Source of the DNA: Methylobacterium sp. E-066
GTDB lineage: Bacteria; Pseudomonadota; Alphaproteobacteria; Rhizobiales; Beijerinckiaceae
NCBI RefSeq assembly: GCF_022829635.1
Contig: NZ_JAKSYO010000092.1
Location: 87,971 to 151,970 of the forward strand
DNA: 64,000 bases
Direction of reading: 5' to 3'
Part shown: piece by piece, positions 35,166 to 44,542 of the stretch
Position numbering within the stretch: the stretch's first letter is position 1
How the letters are laid out: each line of letters begins with the position of its first letter
Program-made: the position numbers and the translations under genes
Notes under the pieces: model-generated
What the model saw: the letters and a program-made list of their open reading frames with translations, nothing else
Told to the model about the DNA's origin: nothing
Databases searched by the model: none

Positions 35166-36254
35166 CTAAAAGACCTTCTGGAACCAGCCGTGCGAGTCCT
35201 GGGTCGTGCCGCGCTGGATATCGACCAGCAGGCTGCGCAGCCGGCGGGCCACCGGGCCGGCCACCGCGTCGCCGATGGTGAAGTTGTCCTCGCGGCCCTT
35301 CACGGTGCCGATCGGCGTGATCACCGCGGCGGTGCCGCAGGCGAAGGCCTCGGTGAGCCGGCCGGCCCGGACGTCGGCGCGCCAGGCGTCGATCGTGTAG
35401 GGCTCTTCCTTAACGGTAAGGCCGGCCTCGCGGGCCAGGGTGATCACCGAATCGCGGGTGATGCCGGGCAGGATGCTGTCCGAGAGCGGCGGCGTCAGCA
35501 GCGAGCCGTCCTCGAAGACGAAGAACACGTTCATGCCGCCGAGCTCCTCGATGTAGCGGCGCTCGGCCGCGTCGAGGAACACCACCTGCTCGCAGCCCTG
35601 GCGCGTGGCCTCGGCCTGCGCGGCGAGGCTCGCCGCGTAGTTGCCGCCGCACTTGGCCGCGCCGGTGCCGCCCGGCGCCGCTCGGGTGAAGTGCTCGGAG
35701 AGCCAGACCGTGACCGTGCCGTTCGGATCCTTGAAGTAGGACCCTACCGCCGAGGCGATGGTGACGAACAGGTATTCCGAGGCCGGCTTGACCCCCAGGA
35801 ACGCCTCGTTGGCGATCATGAACGGGCGCAGGTACAGGCTGCCGTCAGCGGTGTCGGGGATCCAGTCGCGGTCGATCTCGACCAGCTTGTGCATGGCCTC
35901 GACGAAGGCGTCCTCCGGGAACGGTGCCATCGCCATGCGCTCGGCTGAGAGCCGGAAGCGGCGGGCATTGGCGTCGGGCCGGAACAGGGCGGCGCCGCCA
36001 TCCGCGGTGCGATAGGCCTTGAGCCCCTCGAAGATCTCCTGCGCGTAGTGCAGCACCGCGGCGGCGGGATCGAGCGGGATCGCCTCGCGCGCCTCGATGC
36101 GCGCGTCGTGCCAGCCGCGCCCGGCCGCATAGCGCGCCACCACCATGTGGTCGGTGAACACCTTGCCGAAACCCGGATTCGTCATCAGGGCGGCCCGCTC
36201 GGCATCGGTCCGGCGGGCGGGATGGGCTTGGGTCTCGAACGTCAGGTCGCTCAC
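35166..36254 (-). CDS. ilvE: Branched-chain amino acid aminotransferase
   Basis: PLP-dependent class IV aminotransferase for the last step of Leu, Ile and Val synthesis. The PLP lysine is in GAAKCGGNYAASLAAQ; other landmarks are YAQEIFEGLKAYR, LYLRPFMIANEAFLGVKP, the phosphate-site ELGGMNVFFVF and FACGTAAVITPIG. A GTG at 36252-36254 with GAGGA 7 bases upstream gives 362 residues; an ATG at 36269 with AGGA 10 bases upstream is the alternative. Single gene flanked on both sides by family B repeats. Confidence 0.93.
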   Translation of the reverse strand: MSDLTFETQAHPARRTDAERAALMTNPGFGKVFTDHMVVARYAAGRGWHDARIEAREAIPLDPAAAVLHYAQEIFEGLKAYRTADGGAALFRPDANARRFRLSAERMAMAPFPEDAFVEAMHKLVEIDRDWIPDTADGSLYLRPFMIANEAFLGVKPASEYLFVTIASAVGSYFKDPNGTVTVWLSEHFTRAAPGGTGAAKCGGNYAASLAAQAEATRQGCEQVVFLDAAERRYIEELGGMNVFFVFEDGSLLTPPLSDSILPGITRDSVITLAREAGLTVKEEPYTIDAWRADVRAGRLTEAFACGTAAVITPIGTVKGREDNFTIGDAVAGPVARRLRSLLVDIQRGTTQDSHGWFQKVF

Positions 36255-36417
36255 GGGTGGGGTCCTCATAGACTCAAGTCCTTATGCCGCGCTCCTGCGG
36301 ACGAATCTACGGAGCGCGTGCATGCCTATGGTGTCGCTCATGCCTTGCCGGCGGCTTGCGTGGCAGTCGCCCGACACTGCCGGCAACGGGGTTCACGCGT
36401 CGACCTGTGACGTCCGC

Positions 36418-36595
36418 GACGCGCCTCCTCTCCCGTGCGGGCTACAATGTTCACATATCGGCTTGCGAAAGCCGCGACGCGCCCCCTCTCCCGTTCGGGA
36501 GAGGGTTGGGGTGAGGGATCAGGTTTCTCCGGAGAGGTCGCCCCCCTCACCCTGTCCCTCTCCCGCACGGGAGAGGGGACCCGTGCCTCGTCCGG
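36418..36595. repeat. Palindromic repeat family B, copy 2, overlapping a coding end
   Basis: The core arms are CCCTCTCCCGTTCGGGAGAGGG and CCCTCTCCCGCACGGGAGAGGG, with GTGAGGGATCAGG and CCCTCACCCTG inside. To the left, GCGGGCTACAATGTTCACAT and CGGCTTGCGAAAGCCGCGACGC match copy 3 (46960-47000) closely, so the unit is larger than the palindrome. The right part encodes the last ~29 residues and stop of the ABC exporter. Confidence 0.8.
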
Positions 36596-38372
36596 CACTG
36601 AAAGAGTCCGGTTGCATGGTCGGCGTGGGCTCCGACAACTGCAGCCGGTGCAGGCGCGCGTAAGCGCCGCCCGACGCGATCAGATCGTCGTGCCGACCGG
36701 TCTCGATCACCCGGCCGGCCTCCATCACGGCGATCCGGTCGGCCTCCCGCACCGTCGAGAGGCGGTGGGCGATCACCAGCGTGGTGCGGCCGCGCATCAG
36801 CCGGGTCAGCGCCTCCTGGACCAGGCGCTCGGATTCGGAGTCGAGGGCCGAGGTCGCCTCGTCGAGGAGCAGGATCGGCGCGTCCTTGAGGAAGGCCCGG
36901 GCCAGGGCGACCCGCTGCCGCTCGCCACCGGAGAGGCGGTTACCGGCCGGTCCGACCCGGAAATCGTAGCCTTCTGGCAGGGCGGTGACGAAGGCGTGGG
37001 CCGCCGCGGCGCGTGCCGCCGCCTCGATCTCGGCCGGGCTCGCCCCGGGGCGGCCGAAGCCGATATTGGCCGCGACCGTGTCGTCGAACAGCACCACCTC
37101 CTGCGAGACCACCGCGACGGCGGCCCGCAGGGAGGCGAGCGTCACGGCGCGCACGTCCTGGCCGTCGATGGTCACCCGGCCCGCGGTGACGTCGTAGAGC
37201 CGCGGCACGAGGTTGAGCAGCGAGGACTTTCCCGATCCCGAGCGCCCGACCAGTGCGGTCGCCGCACCGGCGGGCACGGTGAGGTCGATCCCCTCGAGGG
37301 CCGGCGCGTCCGGGCGGTAGCGGAACTGCACGCCCTCGAACCGAATCGCCCCGGCGGTGACAACGAGCGGCGCCGCATCGGGCGCCTCGCGGATCTGGGG
37401 CGCCTCGTCCATCACGTCGAAGTAGCGCCGGAGCGCCGCCGCCGCCTCCTGCAGGATGGCGTTGAGGTTGCCCAAAGCCCGGGCCGGCTGCGCGGCGAGC
37501 AGCAGCGCCGCGACGTAGCCTGTGAAATCGCCCACCGTCCGCTCGCCGGCCAGCACCCGCTGCCCCACCAGCACCAGCACGCCCGCCACCGCGATGCCGC
37601 CGCCCACCTCCAGCAGCGGGTCGAGGCGCCCGCGGGCGTTGGCGGCCTTCATCTTAAGGCGGCGCACCTCGTCCAGTGCCTGGGCTGCCCGGCCCTTGAG
37701 ATAGCCCTCCATGGCGTAGGTCTTGGCGACCCGGGCGCCCTGGAGGCTCTCGGAGATCAGGCTGGCGGTGGCGCCCATCTGCTCCTGCGTGGTGGTCGAG
37801 ACCCGCCGGAGCTTTTTGCCGATCCGCCCGATCGGACCCGCCACGAACGGCACCGTCAGGCCGGCGACGAGCGTCAGCACCGGGTCCATCCAGATCAGCG
37901 CCGCGACCAAGCCGATCAGCATGGCGATGTCGCGCAGCAGCACCGTGGAGATGCGGGTCAGCGCCTCCTTGATGAAGGCGAAATCGGTGGTGAAGCGCTG
38001 GGTCAGCGCCGCCGGGCTCTCGCGGCCGAGTTGTGCCAGGTCGGATTCGATCAGGTGGCCGTAGAGCGCCGCCTGCATGTCGGCCTCCACCCGGGTGACG
38101 ACCCGGTTGGTCAGCACCGTCTGGCCGAAGAGCGAGAAGCCGCGCAGGGCCGTGACCACGATCACCACCAGCGGCCCGTAGGCGATCGCCGTCGCATCCT
38201 TGCGGTCGAAAGCGTCGAAGGCGGCCTTGATCAGCGCCGGGTACAGCCCGGTCGAGCCGCCCACCAGCGCGATCAGCACCAGCACCACGGCGAGCGTCCC
38301 GCGATGGGGGTAGAGCCAGGTGCGCCAAAGGCGGACGAGGAGGGGGAAGGTGTCGCCGGGGAGGCGCGCCAT
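36519..38372 (-). CDS. MsbA-like ABC exporter (fused permease and ATPase)
   Basis: A 617-residue half-transporter that probably works as a homodimer to export lipids, polysaccharide precursors or drugs. Six helices span about residues 20-300. The nucleotide-binding domain has Walker A GRSGSGKSS near residue 380, signature LSGGERQRVALARAF, Walker B ILLLDEATSALD and H-loop VIAHRLST. It looks like the Msba/ATM branch. The last ~29 residues (from about DSFSAGRGTG) are encoded by the family B repeat and have no family counterpart, so the ancestral stop was probably lost to repeat insertion. Substrate unknown. Confidence 0.9.
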   Translation of the reverse strand: MARLPGDTFPLLVRLWRTWLYPHRGTLAVVLVLIALVGGSTGLYPALIKAAFDAFDRKDATAIAYGPLVVIVVTALRGFSLFGQTVLTNRVVTRVEADMQAALYGHLIESDLAQLGRESPAALTQRFTTDFAFIKEALTRISTVLLRDIAMLIGLVAALIWMDPVLTLVAGLTVPFVAGPIGRIGKKLRRVSTTTQEQMGATASLISESLQGARVAKTYAMEGYLKGRAAQALDEVRRLKMKAANARGRLDPLLEVGGGIAVAGVLVLVGQRVLAGERTVGDFTGYVAALLLAAQPARALGNLNAILQEAAAALRRYFDVMDEAPQIREAPDAAPLVVTAGAIRFEGVQFRYRPDAPALEGIDLTVPAGAATALVGRSGSGKSSLLNLVPRLYDVTAGRVTIDGQDVRAVTLASLRAAVAVVSQEVVLFDDTVAANIGFGRPGASPAEIEAAARAAAAHAFVTALPEGYDFRVGPAGNRLSGGERQRVALARAFLKDAPILLLDEATSALDSESERLVQEALTRLMRGRTTLVIAHRLSTVREADRIAVMEAGRVIETGRHDDLIASGGAYARLHRLQLSEPTPTMQPDSFSAGRGTGPLSRAGEGQGEGGDLSGET

Positions 38373-38491
38373 GGAGCTTACCGGTTGGGTCCTGTCACCG
38401 GGCTCCCTGGGGCAGAACGCACGGCGGCAGCGGTTTGCAGCCGCCGCCGCCGCGGATCAAGGTTTTTGGTTTTTCCGGTTCAGCTGCGCGC

Positions 38492-39013
38492 TCAGCGATG
38501 ATCGCCGTCCGGGCCGCGCGCGTCGTCGCGGTGGTGATGCCAGCCGCCGTGGCGATGGCCGCCCATCGGGCGGGCCAGGATCATCGCGCGCCGCTTCTGG
38601 CCCTCGTCCAGGCTGGCGTAGAGCGGCTGCGAGGCGTCGGCGAGCTTGCGCAGGGCCTCGCCCCGGGCGGTCGTCGCATCCGCCATGGCCCGCAGGGCAG
38701 CGGGCGCGTCGTCGGACATCTTCGGGCGATCGCGCATCGCCTCGCGACGCTGCTGGCGCAGCTTGACCATGTCGCGCAGCGCGGCCTCCACCGGCGGCCA
38801 CAGCTTCTCCTGATCGGCATTGAGCTTCAGGCCGGCATGCAGGCCGGCGATGCGGGCATCCGCGAAGGCGGCCCGATCCTCCGGAGTCAGGGCGCTCCAA
38901 CGCCCGGGACCCCGGAAGCCGTCGGGACCGCGGTCACGCGCGGCCGCCGCGCCGACGAGTCCCAGGCCGAGGGCACCGGTGACGAGAAGGGCGGCTCTCA
39001 AACGTCCGGACAT
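38492..39013 (-). CDS. Spy/CpxP-like LTXXQ periplasmic protein
   Basis: A 173-residue exported protein with signal peptide (RAALLVTGALGLGLVGAAAA). The mature part is helical, with ALTPEDRAAFADARIAGLHAGLKLNADQEKLWPPVE, the LTXXQ-type motif, and a second copy-like SLDEGQKRRAMIL near the end. The C-terminus is His-rich (GGHRHGGWHHHRDD) and may bind metal. Proteins of this kind act as periplasmic chaperones or metal-stress sensors. The ATG at 39011-39013 has GGAG upstream. It is divergent from a metal-binding SBP with a 15-bp palindrome between, so the two may be co-regulated. Confidence 0.8.
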   Translation of the reverse strand: MSGRLRAALLVTGALGLGLVGAAAARDRGPDGFRGPGRWSALTPEDRAAFADARIAGLHAGLKLNADQEKLWPPVEAALRDMVKLRQQRREAMRDRPKMSDDAPAALRAMADATTARGEALRKLADASQPLYASLDEGQKRRAMILARPMGGHRHGGWHHHRDDARGPDGDHR

Positions 39014-39106
39014 GGCATGCTCCATCTCACGCTCGGCCGACGCGGCGATGACCCGGCGGCGGCCCACGATCCGTATCAGGAGCCGGCCGTGTATCCCGCT
39101 TGTGTA

Positions 39107-39121
39107 TGTAACATTGTTACA
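39107..39121. promoter_or_regulatory. 7-1-7 palindrome TGTAACA-T-TGTTACA, Fur-superfamily-like operator
   Basis: A perfect 15-bp palindrome 41 bases before the GTG of the metal SBP and 94 bases from the divergent LTXXQ gene. Perfect 7-1-7 inverted repeats are the form of Fur, Zur and Mur boxes. Zinc uptake genes are normally controlled by Zur, so a Zur box is the leading reading. Confidence 0.6.
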
Positions 39122-39161
39122 CTACAGGCTCCGTGGCTCCGGTGGATTGGGAGGACAACAG

Positions 39162-40100
39162 GTGCGCGGGACGGTTCGGTTGGCGTGGCTCGCGGGCCTC
39201 GCCCTGTGGCTCGGCGTCTCTCTCCCGGCCCGGGCGGTCCCGGACGGCGAAAAAGTACGTGCGGTGGCGAGCTTCTCGATCCTGGGCGATCTCGTGCGTG
39301 CCGTCGGCGGCCCGCACGTGGCGGTGACGAATCTGGTCGGCCCGGATTCCGACGCGCACGGCTTCAGCCCATCCCCGGCCGACGCCAAGACGCTGGCGAG
39401 GGCCGACATCGTGTTCGTCAACGGCCTCGGGCTTGAGGGCTGGCTCGACCGGCTGATCCGGGCGTCCGGCACCCGCGCGCCGGTCGTCGTCGCCTCCGCG
39501 GGGGTGAAGACGATCGCCGCCATGCACGAGCATGCCCATGCCGAGGGCGGCCACGACCACGACGATCACGCGCTCGACCCGCATGCCTGGCAGAGCGTTG
39601 CCAATGTGCGGATCTATGTGGCCAACATCCGCGACGGCCTGGCGAAGGTGGACCCGGTCCATGCGGAAGCCTACCGGGCCGCGGCCGAGGCCTACACGGC
39701 GCAACTCGACGAGCTCGATCAGGCCGTGCGCCAGGCGGTGGAAAAAATCCCGCCGGCGAACCGGCGGATCATCACCACCCACGACGCGTTCGGCTACTTC
39801 GCCGACGCCTACGGCTTGCGCTTCATCGCCCCCCAGGGCGTGTCCACCGACAGCGAGGCCAGCCCGCGCGATGTCGCGGAGATCATCCGGCAGATCCGCC
39901 GGGAGAAGGTGCCGGCGGTGTTCCTGGAGAACATCAGCGACCCCCGCCAGATGGAGCAGATCGCCCGCGAGGGCGGCGCCCGGATCGGCGGCAAGGTCTA
40001 TTCCGACGCCCTGTCGGGACCGGACGGGCCGGCCGCGACCTATCTCGACATGATGCGCTCGAACGTGCGAGCGTTCGACGCGGCTTTGGCCCCGGGCTGA
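39162..40100 (+). CDS. Zinc/manganese ABC transporter substrate-binding protein (ZnuA/AztC-like)
   Basis: A 312-residue periplasmic cluster A-I binding protein. A signal peptide ends LPARAVPDG. Metal ligands and landmarks are the His in SDAHGFSPSP, the His-rich flexible loop HEHAHAEGGHDHDDHALDPH near residue 130, the second His in TTHDAFGYFADAYGL, and Asp in GGKVYSDALSGPDG. The loop is characteristic of zinc-binding members. The GTG start at 39162 follows GGGAGG at 39149-39154; a longer frame from 38820 runs antisense to the neighbour and is rejected. No permease or ATPase gene is adjacent, so it is an orphan or part of a split system. Confidence 0.87.
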   Translation: MRGTVRLAWLAGLALWLGVSLPARAVPDGEKVRAVASFSILGDLVRAVGGPHVAVTNLVGPDSDAHGFSPSPADAKTLARADIVFVNGLGLEGWLDRLIRASGTRAPVVVASAGVKTIAAMHEHAHAEGGHDHDDHALDPHAWQSVANVRIYVANIRDGLAKVDPVHAEAYRAAAEAYTAQLDELDQAVRQAVEKIPPANRRIITTHDAFGYFADAYGLRFIAPQGVSTDSEASPRDVAEIIRQIRREKVPAVFLENISDPRQMEQIAREGGARIGGKVYSDALSGPDGPAATYLDMMRSNVRAFDAALAPG

Positions 40101-40331
40101 GGCGCGAAAAACCCGGTTTCCACGGCCGAAATCCTCACGCCGGTTCAACTGGAGCGTGCGCGATCCCGCATTCTTTCCCGCCGCGGGAATGACATAGCGT
40201 AAACCGCCGGTTAAGAGGCCGCCTCTAACCTGAAACGAAACGGGTGCCAGCCGATCCTCGTACCCGAGGGCTCGGGTCCTTGGGGCCTGGCGGGAGCGCG
40301 TGGCTCGGAGATCGCGTGGCTGGGAGATCGC

Positions 40332-42068
40332 GTGGCTTGGGGGCCTGACCGCTGGCGCTTCTACCGGCTCGTGGCGCGCGAGACCGCGCGGACCCTGCGT
40401 GCGGTCGGCGCCAGCCTCACTGCCTCGCCCGACATCCTGGCGCGGATGCGGGTCACCGGGCTGGTGATCGCCCCGCATGACCTGCGCACCTCCGACGCGA
40501 CGTTCGCGGACGACATCTATGCCGGCCTGTTCGTGTTCGCCGGGCGGTCGCTGGCGGCGAGCGGCGGCTCGCCCTTCGACTACGCCCCGCCTTCGCCGGA
40601 ATGGGCCGACGAGCTCTACGGCTTCGGCTGGCTGCGCCACCTGCGGGCGGCCGACACGGCCTTGGCTCGGGCCAACGCCCGCGCCTTCGTGGCCGATTTC
40701 ATCGCCGGCCGGGGCGATCCGGCTTTGGCCCGCCACACCCCTGTGGCGGCCCGGCGGCTGATCTCGTTCCTGTGCCAGTCGCCTCTCGTGCTCGAGGGCG
40801 CCGACCACGGCTTCTACCAGAACTTTTTGAAGGCCATCGCCCGCAACGCCCAGCAGCTGGAGCGCGACCTGCGGCGGGGCGTGGCACCGCAATGGCGCCT
40901 GAACGCCGCCGTGGCGCTCTGCTATGCCGGCCTGTGCTGCGACGGCATTCAGCCGATCCTGCGCCGGGCGACCCGGATCCTGTCGCGCGAGCTCGACCGC
41001 CAGATCCTGACCGATGGCGGCCATCGCTCCCGCGACCCGCGCTTCGCCATGGAGCTGCTGCTCGACCTGTTGCCCCTGCGCCAGAGCTATCTCAGCCGCA
41101 GCGTCGAGCCCCCCGCCGCCCTGCTGCGGGCGGTGGACCGGATGCTGCCGCTGCTGCGGCTCCTGCGCCACCCGGACGCCTCGCTCAGCCATTTCAACGG
41201 CATGGGCGCCACCGATGCGGACCATCTCGCGACGCTCCTGGTCTATGACGGGGCGCTCGCCCGCCCGATGATGCACGCGCCGAATTCCGGTTACGAGCGC
41301 CTGGAGGGCGGCCGGGTCGTCGTGGTCGCCGATGTCGGCAAGAGCCCGCCGCTGCCCTACGCGCTCAATGCCGGGGCGGGCTGCCTCGCCTTCGAGATGT
41401 CGAGCGGTCCGCAGCGGATCGTAGTCAATTGCGGCCTGCCGGCCAGCGGGCCGGACCTGCGGCTGCTGGCCCGGTCCACCCCGGCCCATTCCACGGCGAG
41501 CGTCGCCCACGCCTCCTCCTGCCGCTTCCTCACCGCCACCGGCTGGTGGGGCGAGCGCATCGTGGCCGCGTGGCTGATCCGCCGCCGCGGCGCCGTGGTC
41601 CTGCACGGCCCGACCGCGGTGGCGGCCGAACGTGTGGAGGAGGCCGACAGCACCGTGCTCGCCGCCCGGCACGACGGCTACGCACAGGATTTCGGCATCG
41701 TGCATGAGCGGCGCTGGCAGCTCTTTCCAGCCGATGCGCGGTTGGAGGGCCGGGACGCCTTCCTGCGTCAGGGCAAGGGCCGGGTGCGCGGCCACGACGT
41801 GGCGATCCGCTTCCACCTGCATCCCGGCATCGCCGTGCGCGGCGTGCCCGAGGGGCTCGAACTCGCCTCGGCGCTCGGCGAGGTCTGGGTGTTCCGGGCG
41901 TCGGGGGCCGAGATCGCGCTGGAAGAGAGCGTGTATTTCTCGGGCCTGACCGGGCCGCGCCGCACCGACCAGATCGTGCTGCATCTGCGCGTCTCCGACG
42001 ATGTCGAGGTGCGCTGGAGCTTCGAGCGCCTGGCCTCGGCGCCGATGCGGGGTGTGACGGCTCCCTGA
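40332..42068 (+). CDS. Heparinase II/III-family protein
   Basis: A 578-residue protein. The N-terminal part is an alpha/alpha toroid (residues about 90-310) and the C-terminal part a beta-sandwich with [21 protein letters not shown] and [14 protein letters not shown], the Heparinase II/III-like pattern. Such proteins are common upstream of purH in alphaproteobacteria, but substrates are not established; acidic exopolysaccharide is a guess. No clear signal peptide is seen. The GTG start at 40332 has GGGAG upstream. Three imperfect tandem copies of GGAGATCGCGTGGCT cover the start; only the third is in frame. purH follows 68 bases later. Confidence 0.82.
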   Translation: MAWGPDRWRFYRLVARETARTLRAVGASLTASPDILARMRVTGLVIAPHDLRTSDATFADDIYAGLFVFAGRSLAASGGSPFDYAPPSPEWADELYGFGWLRHLRAADTALARANARAFVADFIAGRGDPALARHTPVAARRLISFLCQSPLVLEGADHGFYQNFLKAIARNAQQLERDLRRGVAPQWRLNAAVALCYAGLCCDGIQPILRRATRILSRELDRQILTDGGHRSRDPRFAMELLLDLLPLRQSYLSRSVEPPAALLRAVDRMLPLLRLLRHPDASLSHFNGMGATDADHLATLLVYDGALARPMMHAPNSGYERLEGGRVVVVADVGKSPPLPYALNAGAGCLAFEMSSGPQRIVVNCGLPASGPDLRLLARSTPAHSTASVAHASSCRFLTATGWWGERIVAAWLIRRRGAVVLHGPTAVAAERVEEADSTVLAARHDGYAQDFGIVHERRWQLFPADARLEGRDAFLRQGKGRVRGHDVAIRFHLHPGIAVRGVPEGLELASALGEVWVFRASGAEIALEESVYFSGLTGPRRTDQIVLHLRVSDDVEVRWSFERLASAPMRGVTAP

Positions 42069-42136
42069 TCCCGGCTGGCCCCGCGCCCCGGTTCCATGCT
42101 ACCGCGCGCCGAAATCTCAAGGTTCGGCAAGCAGCT

Positions 42137-43735
42137 ATGGCGCACGATCAGGTGCGGGTCTCCCGCGCGCTCCTCTCGGTCTCGGACAAGACCGGCCTCG
42201 TCGAATTCGCCCGGGCGCTCGACGCCCGCGGCATCGCCCTGGTCTCGACCGGCGGCACCCATCGCGCGCTCCAGGAAGCCGGCCTTCCGGTCACCGAGGT
42301 CGCTGACCTGACCGGCTTCCCCGAGATGATGGACGGGCGGGTGAAGACCCTGCACCCGGCGGTCCACGGCGGCCTGCTCGCGATCCGCGACAATCCCGAG
42401 CACCAGGCCGCGCTCGCCGCCCACGGCATCGGGGCGATCGACCTGCTGGTGGTCAACCTCTACCCGTTCGAGGCGACCATCGCGGCCGACAAGCCGGAGG
42501 CGGACTGCATCGAGAACATCGATGTCGGCGGCCCGGCGATGATTCGCGCAGCGGCCAAGAACCACGCCGACGTCGCCGTGGTCACCGACGTCTCGGATTA
42601 CCCCGCGGTGCTCGCGGCCCTGGAGCAGAACGACGGCACCCTCGGCGGTGACCTGCGCCGCCAACTGGCCCAGAAGGCGTTCGCCCGCACCGCGGCCTAC
42701 GATTCGGCCATCGCCAACTGGATGGCGGTCCAGTTCGGCACCGAGGCGCCGGGCCGGTTCCGCGCCTTCGGCGGCACGCTGGCGCAGAGCCTGCGCTACG
42801 GCGAGAACCCGCACCAGGCGGCCGCTTTCTATCGGGCGCCCGGCAAGGTCCGGGCCGGGGTGGCGACGGCGCGCCAGCTCCAGGGCAAGGAGCTGTCCTA
42901 CAACAACTTCAACGACACGGACGCCGCCTATGAATGCGTCGCCGAGTTCGATCCGAGCCGCGCCGCCGCGGTGGCGATCATCAAGCACGCCAATCCCTGC
43001 GGCGTGTCCGAGGGCGCGAGCCTGCTCGAGGCCTATGAGCGGGCGCTCGCCTGCGACCCGACCTCGGCCTTCGGCGGCATCGTCGCGCTGAACCGGACGC
43101 TGGACGCCGAGGCGGCGCGCCGGATCGTCGAGATCTTCACCGAGGTGATCATCGCACCGGACGCCACGCCGGAGGCGGCCGCGATCGTGGCCGCCAAGAA
43201 GAACCTGCGCCTCCTGCTGGCCGGCAGCCTGCCCGACCCGCGGGCACCCGGCGAGACCGTCCGCACCCTGTCCGGCGGCCTGCTGGTCCAGGGTCGGGAC
43301 GCGGTGGTGGTCGACGACATGCCGCTCAAGGTCGTGACCAAGCGCGCGCCGAGCGCGGCTGAATCGGCCGACCTGCTGTTCGCCTACCGAGTCGCCAAGC
43401 ACGTGAAGTCGAACGCCATCGTGTACGCCAAGGGTGGCGCCACCGTGGGGATCGGGGCCGGGCAGATGTCGCGGGTCGATTCCTCCCGCATCGCCGCCTG
43501 GAAGGCCGCCGAGGGCGCCAAGCGCTTGGGCCTCGCCGAGAGCCTGGCGGTCGGGTCGGTGGTTGCGTCGGACGCGTTCTTCCCCTTCGCGGACGGCCTG
43601 TTGGCGGCGGCCGAAGCCGGGGCGACCGCTGTGATCCAGCCGGGCGGCTCGATGCGCGACGCCGAGGTGATCGCGGCCGCCGACGAGGCGGGGCTGGCCA
43701 TGGTATTTACCGGGCACCGCCACTTCCGGCACTGA
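42137..43735 (+). CDS. purH: Bifunctional AICAR formyltransferase / IMP cyclohydrolase
   Basis: Catalyses the last two steps of purine synthesis, from AICAR to IMP. The N-terminal IMP cyclohydrolase domain (about 1-200) shows [16 protein letters not shown] [28 protein letters not shown] and [17 protein letters not shown]. The transformylase domain has the substrate motif [30 protein letters not shown] and the end signature [37 protein letters not shown]. The length of 532 residues is standard. Same strand and close behind the heparinase-like gene. A GC hairpin follows the stop. Confidence 0.97.
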   Translation: MAHDQVRVSRALLSVSDKTGLVEFARALDARGIALVSTGGTHRALQEAGLPVTEVADLTGFPEMMDGRVKTLHPAVHGGLLAIRDNPEHQAALAAHGIGAIDLLVVNLYPFEATIAADKPEADCIENIDVGGPAMIRAAAKNHADVAVVTDVSDYPAVLAALEQNDGTLGGDLRRQLAQKAFARTAAYDSAIANWMAVQFGTEAPGRFRAFGGTLAQSLRYGENPHQAAAFYRAPGKVRAGVATARQLQGKELSYNNFNDTDAAYECVAEFDPSRAAAVAIIKHANPCGVSEGASLLEAYERALACDPTSAFGGIVALNRTLDAEAARRIVEIFTEVIIAPDATPEAAAIVAAKKNLRLLLAGSLPDPRAPGETVRTLSGGLLVQGRDAVVVDDMPLKVVTKRAPSAAESADLLFAYRVAKHVKSNAIVYAKGGATVGIGAGQMSRVDSSRIAAWKAAEGAKRLGLAESLAVGSVVASDAFFPFADGLLAAAEAGATAVIQPGGSMRDAEVIAAADEAGLAMVFTGHRHFRH

Positions 43736-43745
43736 CGCCGGACCA

Positions 43746-43765
43746 CCCCGGCCGTTCGGCCGGGG
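43746..43765 (+). terminator. Hairpin after purH, no U-tract
   Basis: CCCCGGCC-gttc-GGCCGGGG is a perfect 8-bp stem with tetraloop, starting 11 bases after the purH stop. No run of T follows, so it is a weak terminator candidate. Confidence 0.4.
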
Positions 43766-43851
43766 CTCGGCACGGCGTTAACGCTCTGCGGAAAAACGTT
43801 CGATCGCGCGCCGCCGTGCGGACACCCGGACCCCCGCGCCGGAGTTCGACG

Positions 43852-43980
43852 ATGGATCTATTGGCGATGCAACGACTGCCGATTGAGCAGTTTCCCAACA
43901 GCGATTTTGCAAAATCAAATACCAGATCGGCAAACGCGTCGTATTTGAAGCGATTTGATCCGGATATGTGCGGGGCTTGA
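43852..43980 (+). CDS. Possible 42-residue ORF in AT-richer patch
   Basis: A short frame starting with ATG at 43852, with GGAG 8 bases upstream, and ending at 43980. The peptide begins [19 protein letters not shown] and is polar and uncharged in the middle. It lies where base composition drops clearly below the rest of the window. No family is recognised and it may be chance. Confidence 0.25.
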   Translation: MDLLAMQRLPIEQFPNSDFAKSNTRSANASYLKRFDPDMCGA

Positions 43981-44155
43981 TATTTCAGCGCCTGCGCGGC
44001 ATGAAAAATATGCGGCGCGACGGAACTTTGTCGTCGGATCGCGCGATCTGTTCGTGGATCGAGTGTGCGGTGCCCGTGACATAGGGCTTCGGAACCCCTT
44101 TTCGGGGATGTTGTCTCAGCATCCTGCGCTGAACAACCTTGAGCCAGGTGACGCG

Positions 44156-44410
44156 ATGTTACTCGCTGCAGTGCTGTTCGGGATCGGGTTTCTGATCGGC
44201 TGGTCGTACACCATGCTGGTCATGATCGCGACATCGGTTCTGATTTTGATCGGCGCCGTGCTTCTCTTCGCGTTCGGCCCTGGGCTCGACATGCTCCATG
44301 CCTTGATCGTGCTGGGCTACCTCACCGCGCACCAGTCCGGATACCTGCTCGGCGCGTATTGCAGCGGGTGTTACGACGATAAACGCAAGCGGCAGTCGCC
44401 GTTACCATAG
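44156..44410 (+). CDS. Small two-helix membrane protein, unknown
   Basis: An 84-residue hydrophobic protein from the ATG at 44156, which has AGGTG 5 bases upstream. Helices: LLAAVLFGIGFLIGWSYTML, MIATSVLILIGAVLLFAFG and a third, less hydrophobic stretch MLHALIVLGYLTAHQSGYLLGAY. The tail is basic (CYDDKRKRQSPLP), so the C-terminus is likely cytoplasmic. A frame extending back to 43955 adds a polar leader without hydrophobic character and is less likely. It is AT-richer than the neighbouring genes. Not recognised. Confidence 0.5.
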   Translation: MLLAAVLFGIGFLIGWSYTMLVMIATSVLILIGAVLLFAFGPGLDMLHALIVLGYLTAHQSGYLLGAYCSGCYDDKRKRQSPLP

Positions 44411-44542
44411 CCAGATCGGGCCGCCGGCGACGGTGTAGACCGCGATCCAGACGGCAATCGTCGTGATATGGGCGCCGACAACCAGAGATAGAGGCGGCTT
44501 GCTGCCGCTCTTGCGATGAAGCTGCGTCAAGGCGTCGGTCAC
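44402..44542 (-). CDS. Small single-helix membrane protein, unknown
   Basis: A 46-residue protein starting at a GTG (44540-44542) with AGGA 8 bases upstream. After a basic leader (VTDALTQLHRKSGSKPP) comes one helix, LSLVVGAHITTIAVWIAVYTVAGG, ending PIWLW. Its 3' end overlaps the convergent small membrane protein gene by 9 bases. A longer reading from 44608 is possible. Not recognised; existence rests on the ribosome site and the clean helix. Confidence 0.45.
   Translation of the reverse strand: MTDALTQLHRKSGSKPPLSLVVGAHITTIAVWIAVYTVAGGPIWLW

Noticed and set aside
36435..38501. Open frame of 688 codons opposite the ABC exporter
   Set aside because: Shadow of the exporter gene; it begins inside the family B repeat and has no recognisable motif.
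39117..41984. Open frame of 955 codons on the minus strand across the metal SBP and heparinase-like genes
   Set aside because: It lies opposite two well-supported genes, has low-complexity Arg/Gly/Ala composition and no ribosome site or domain.
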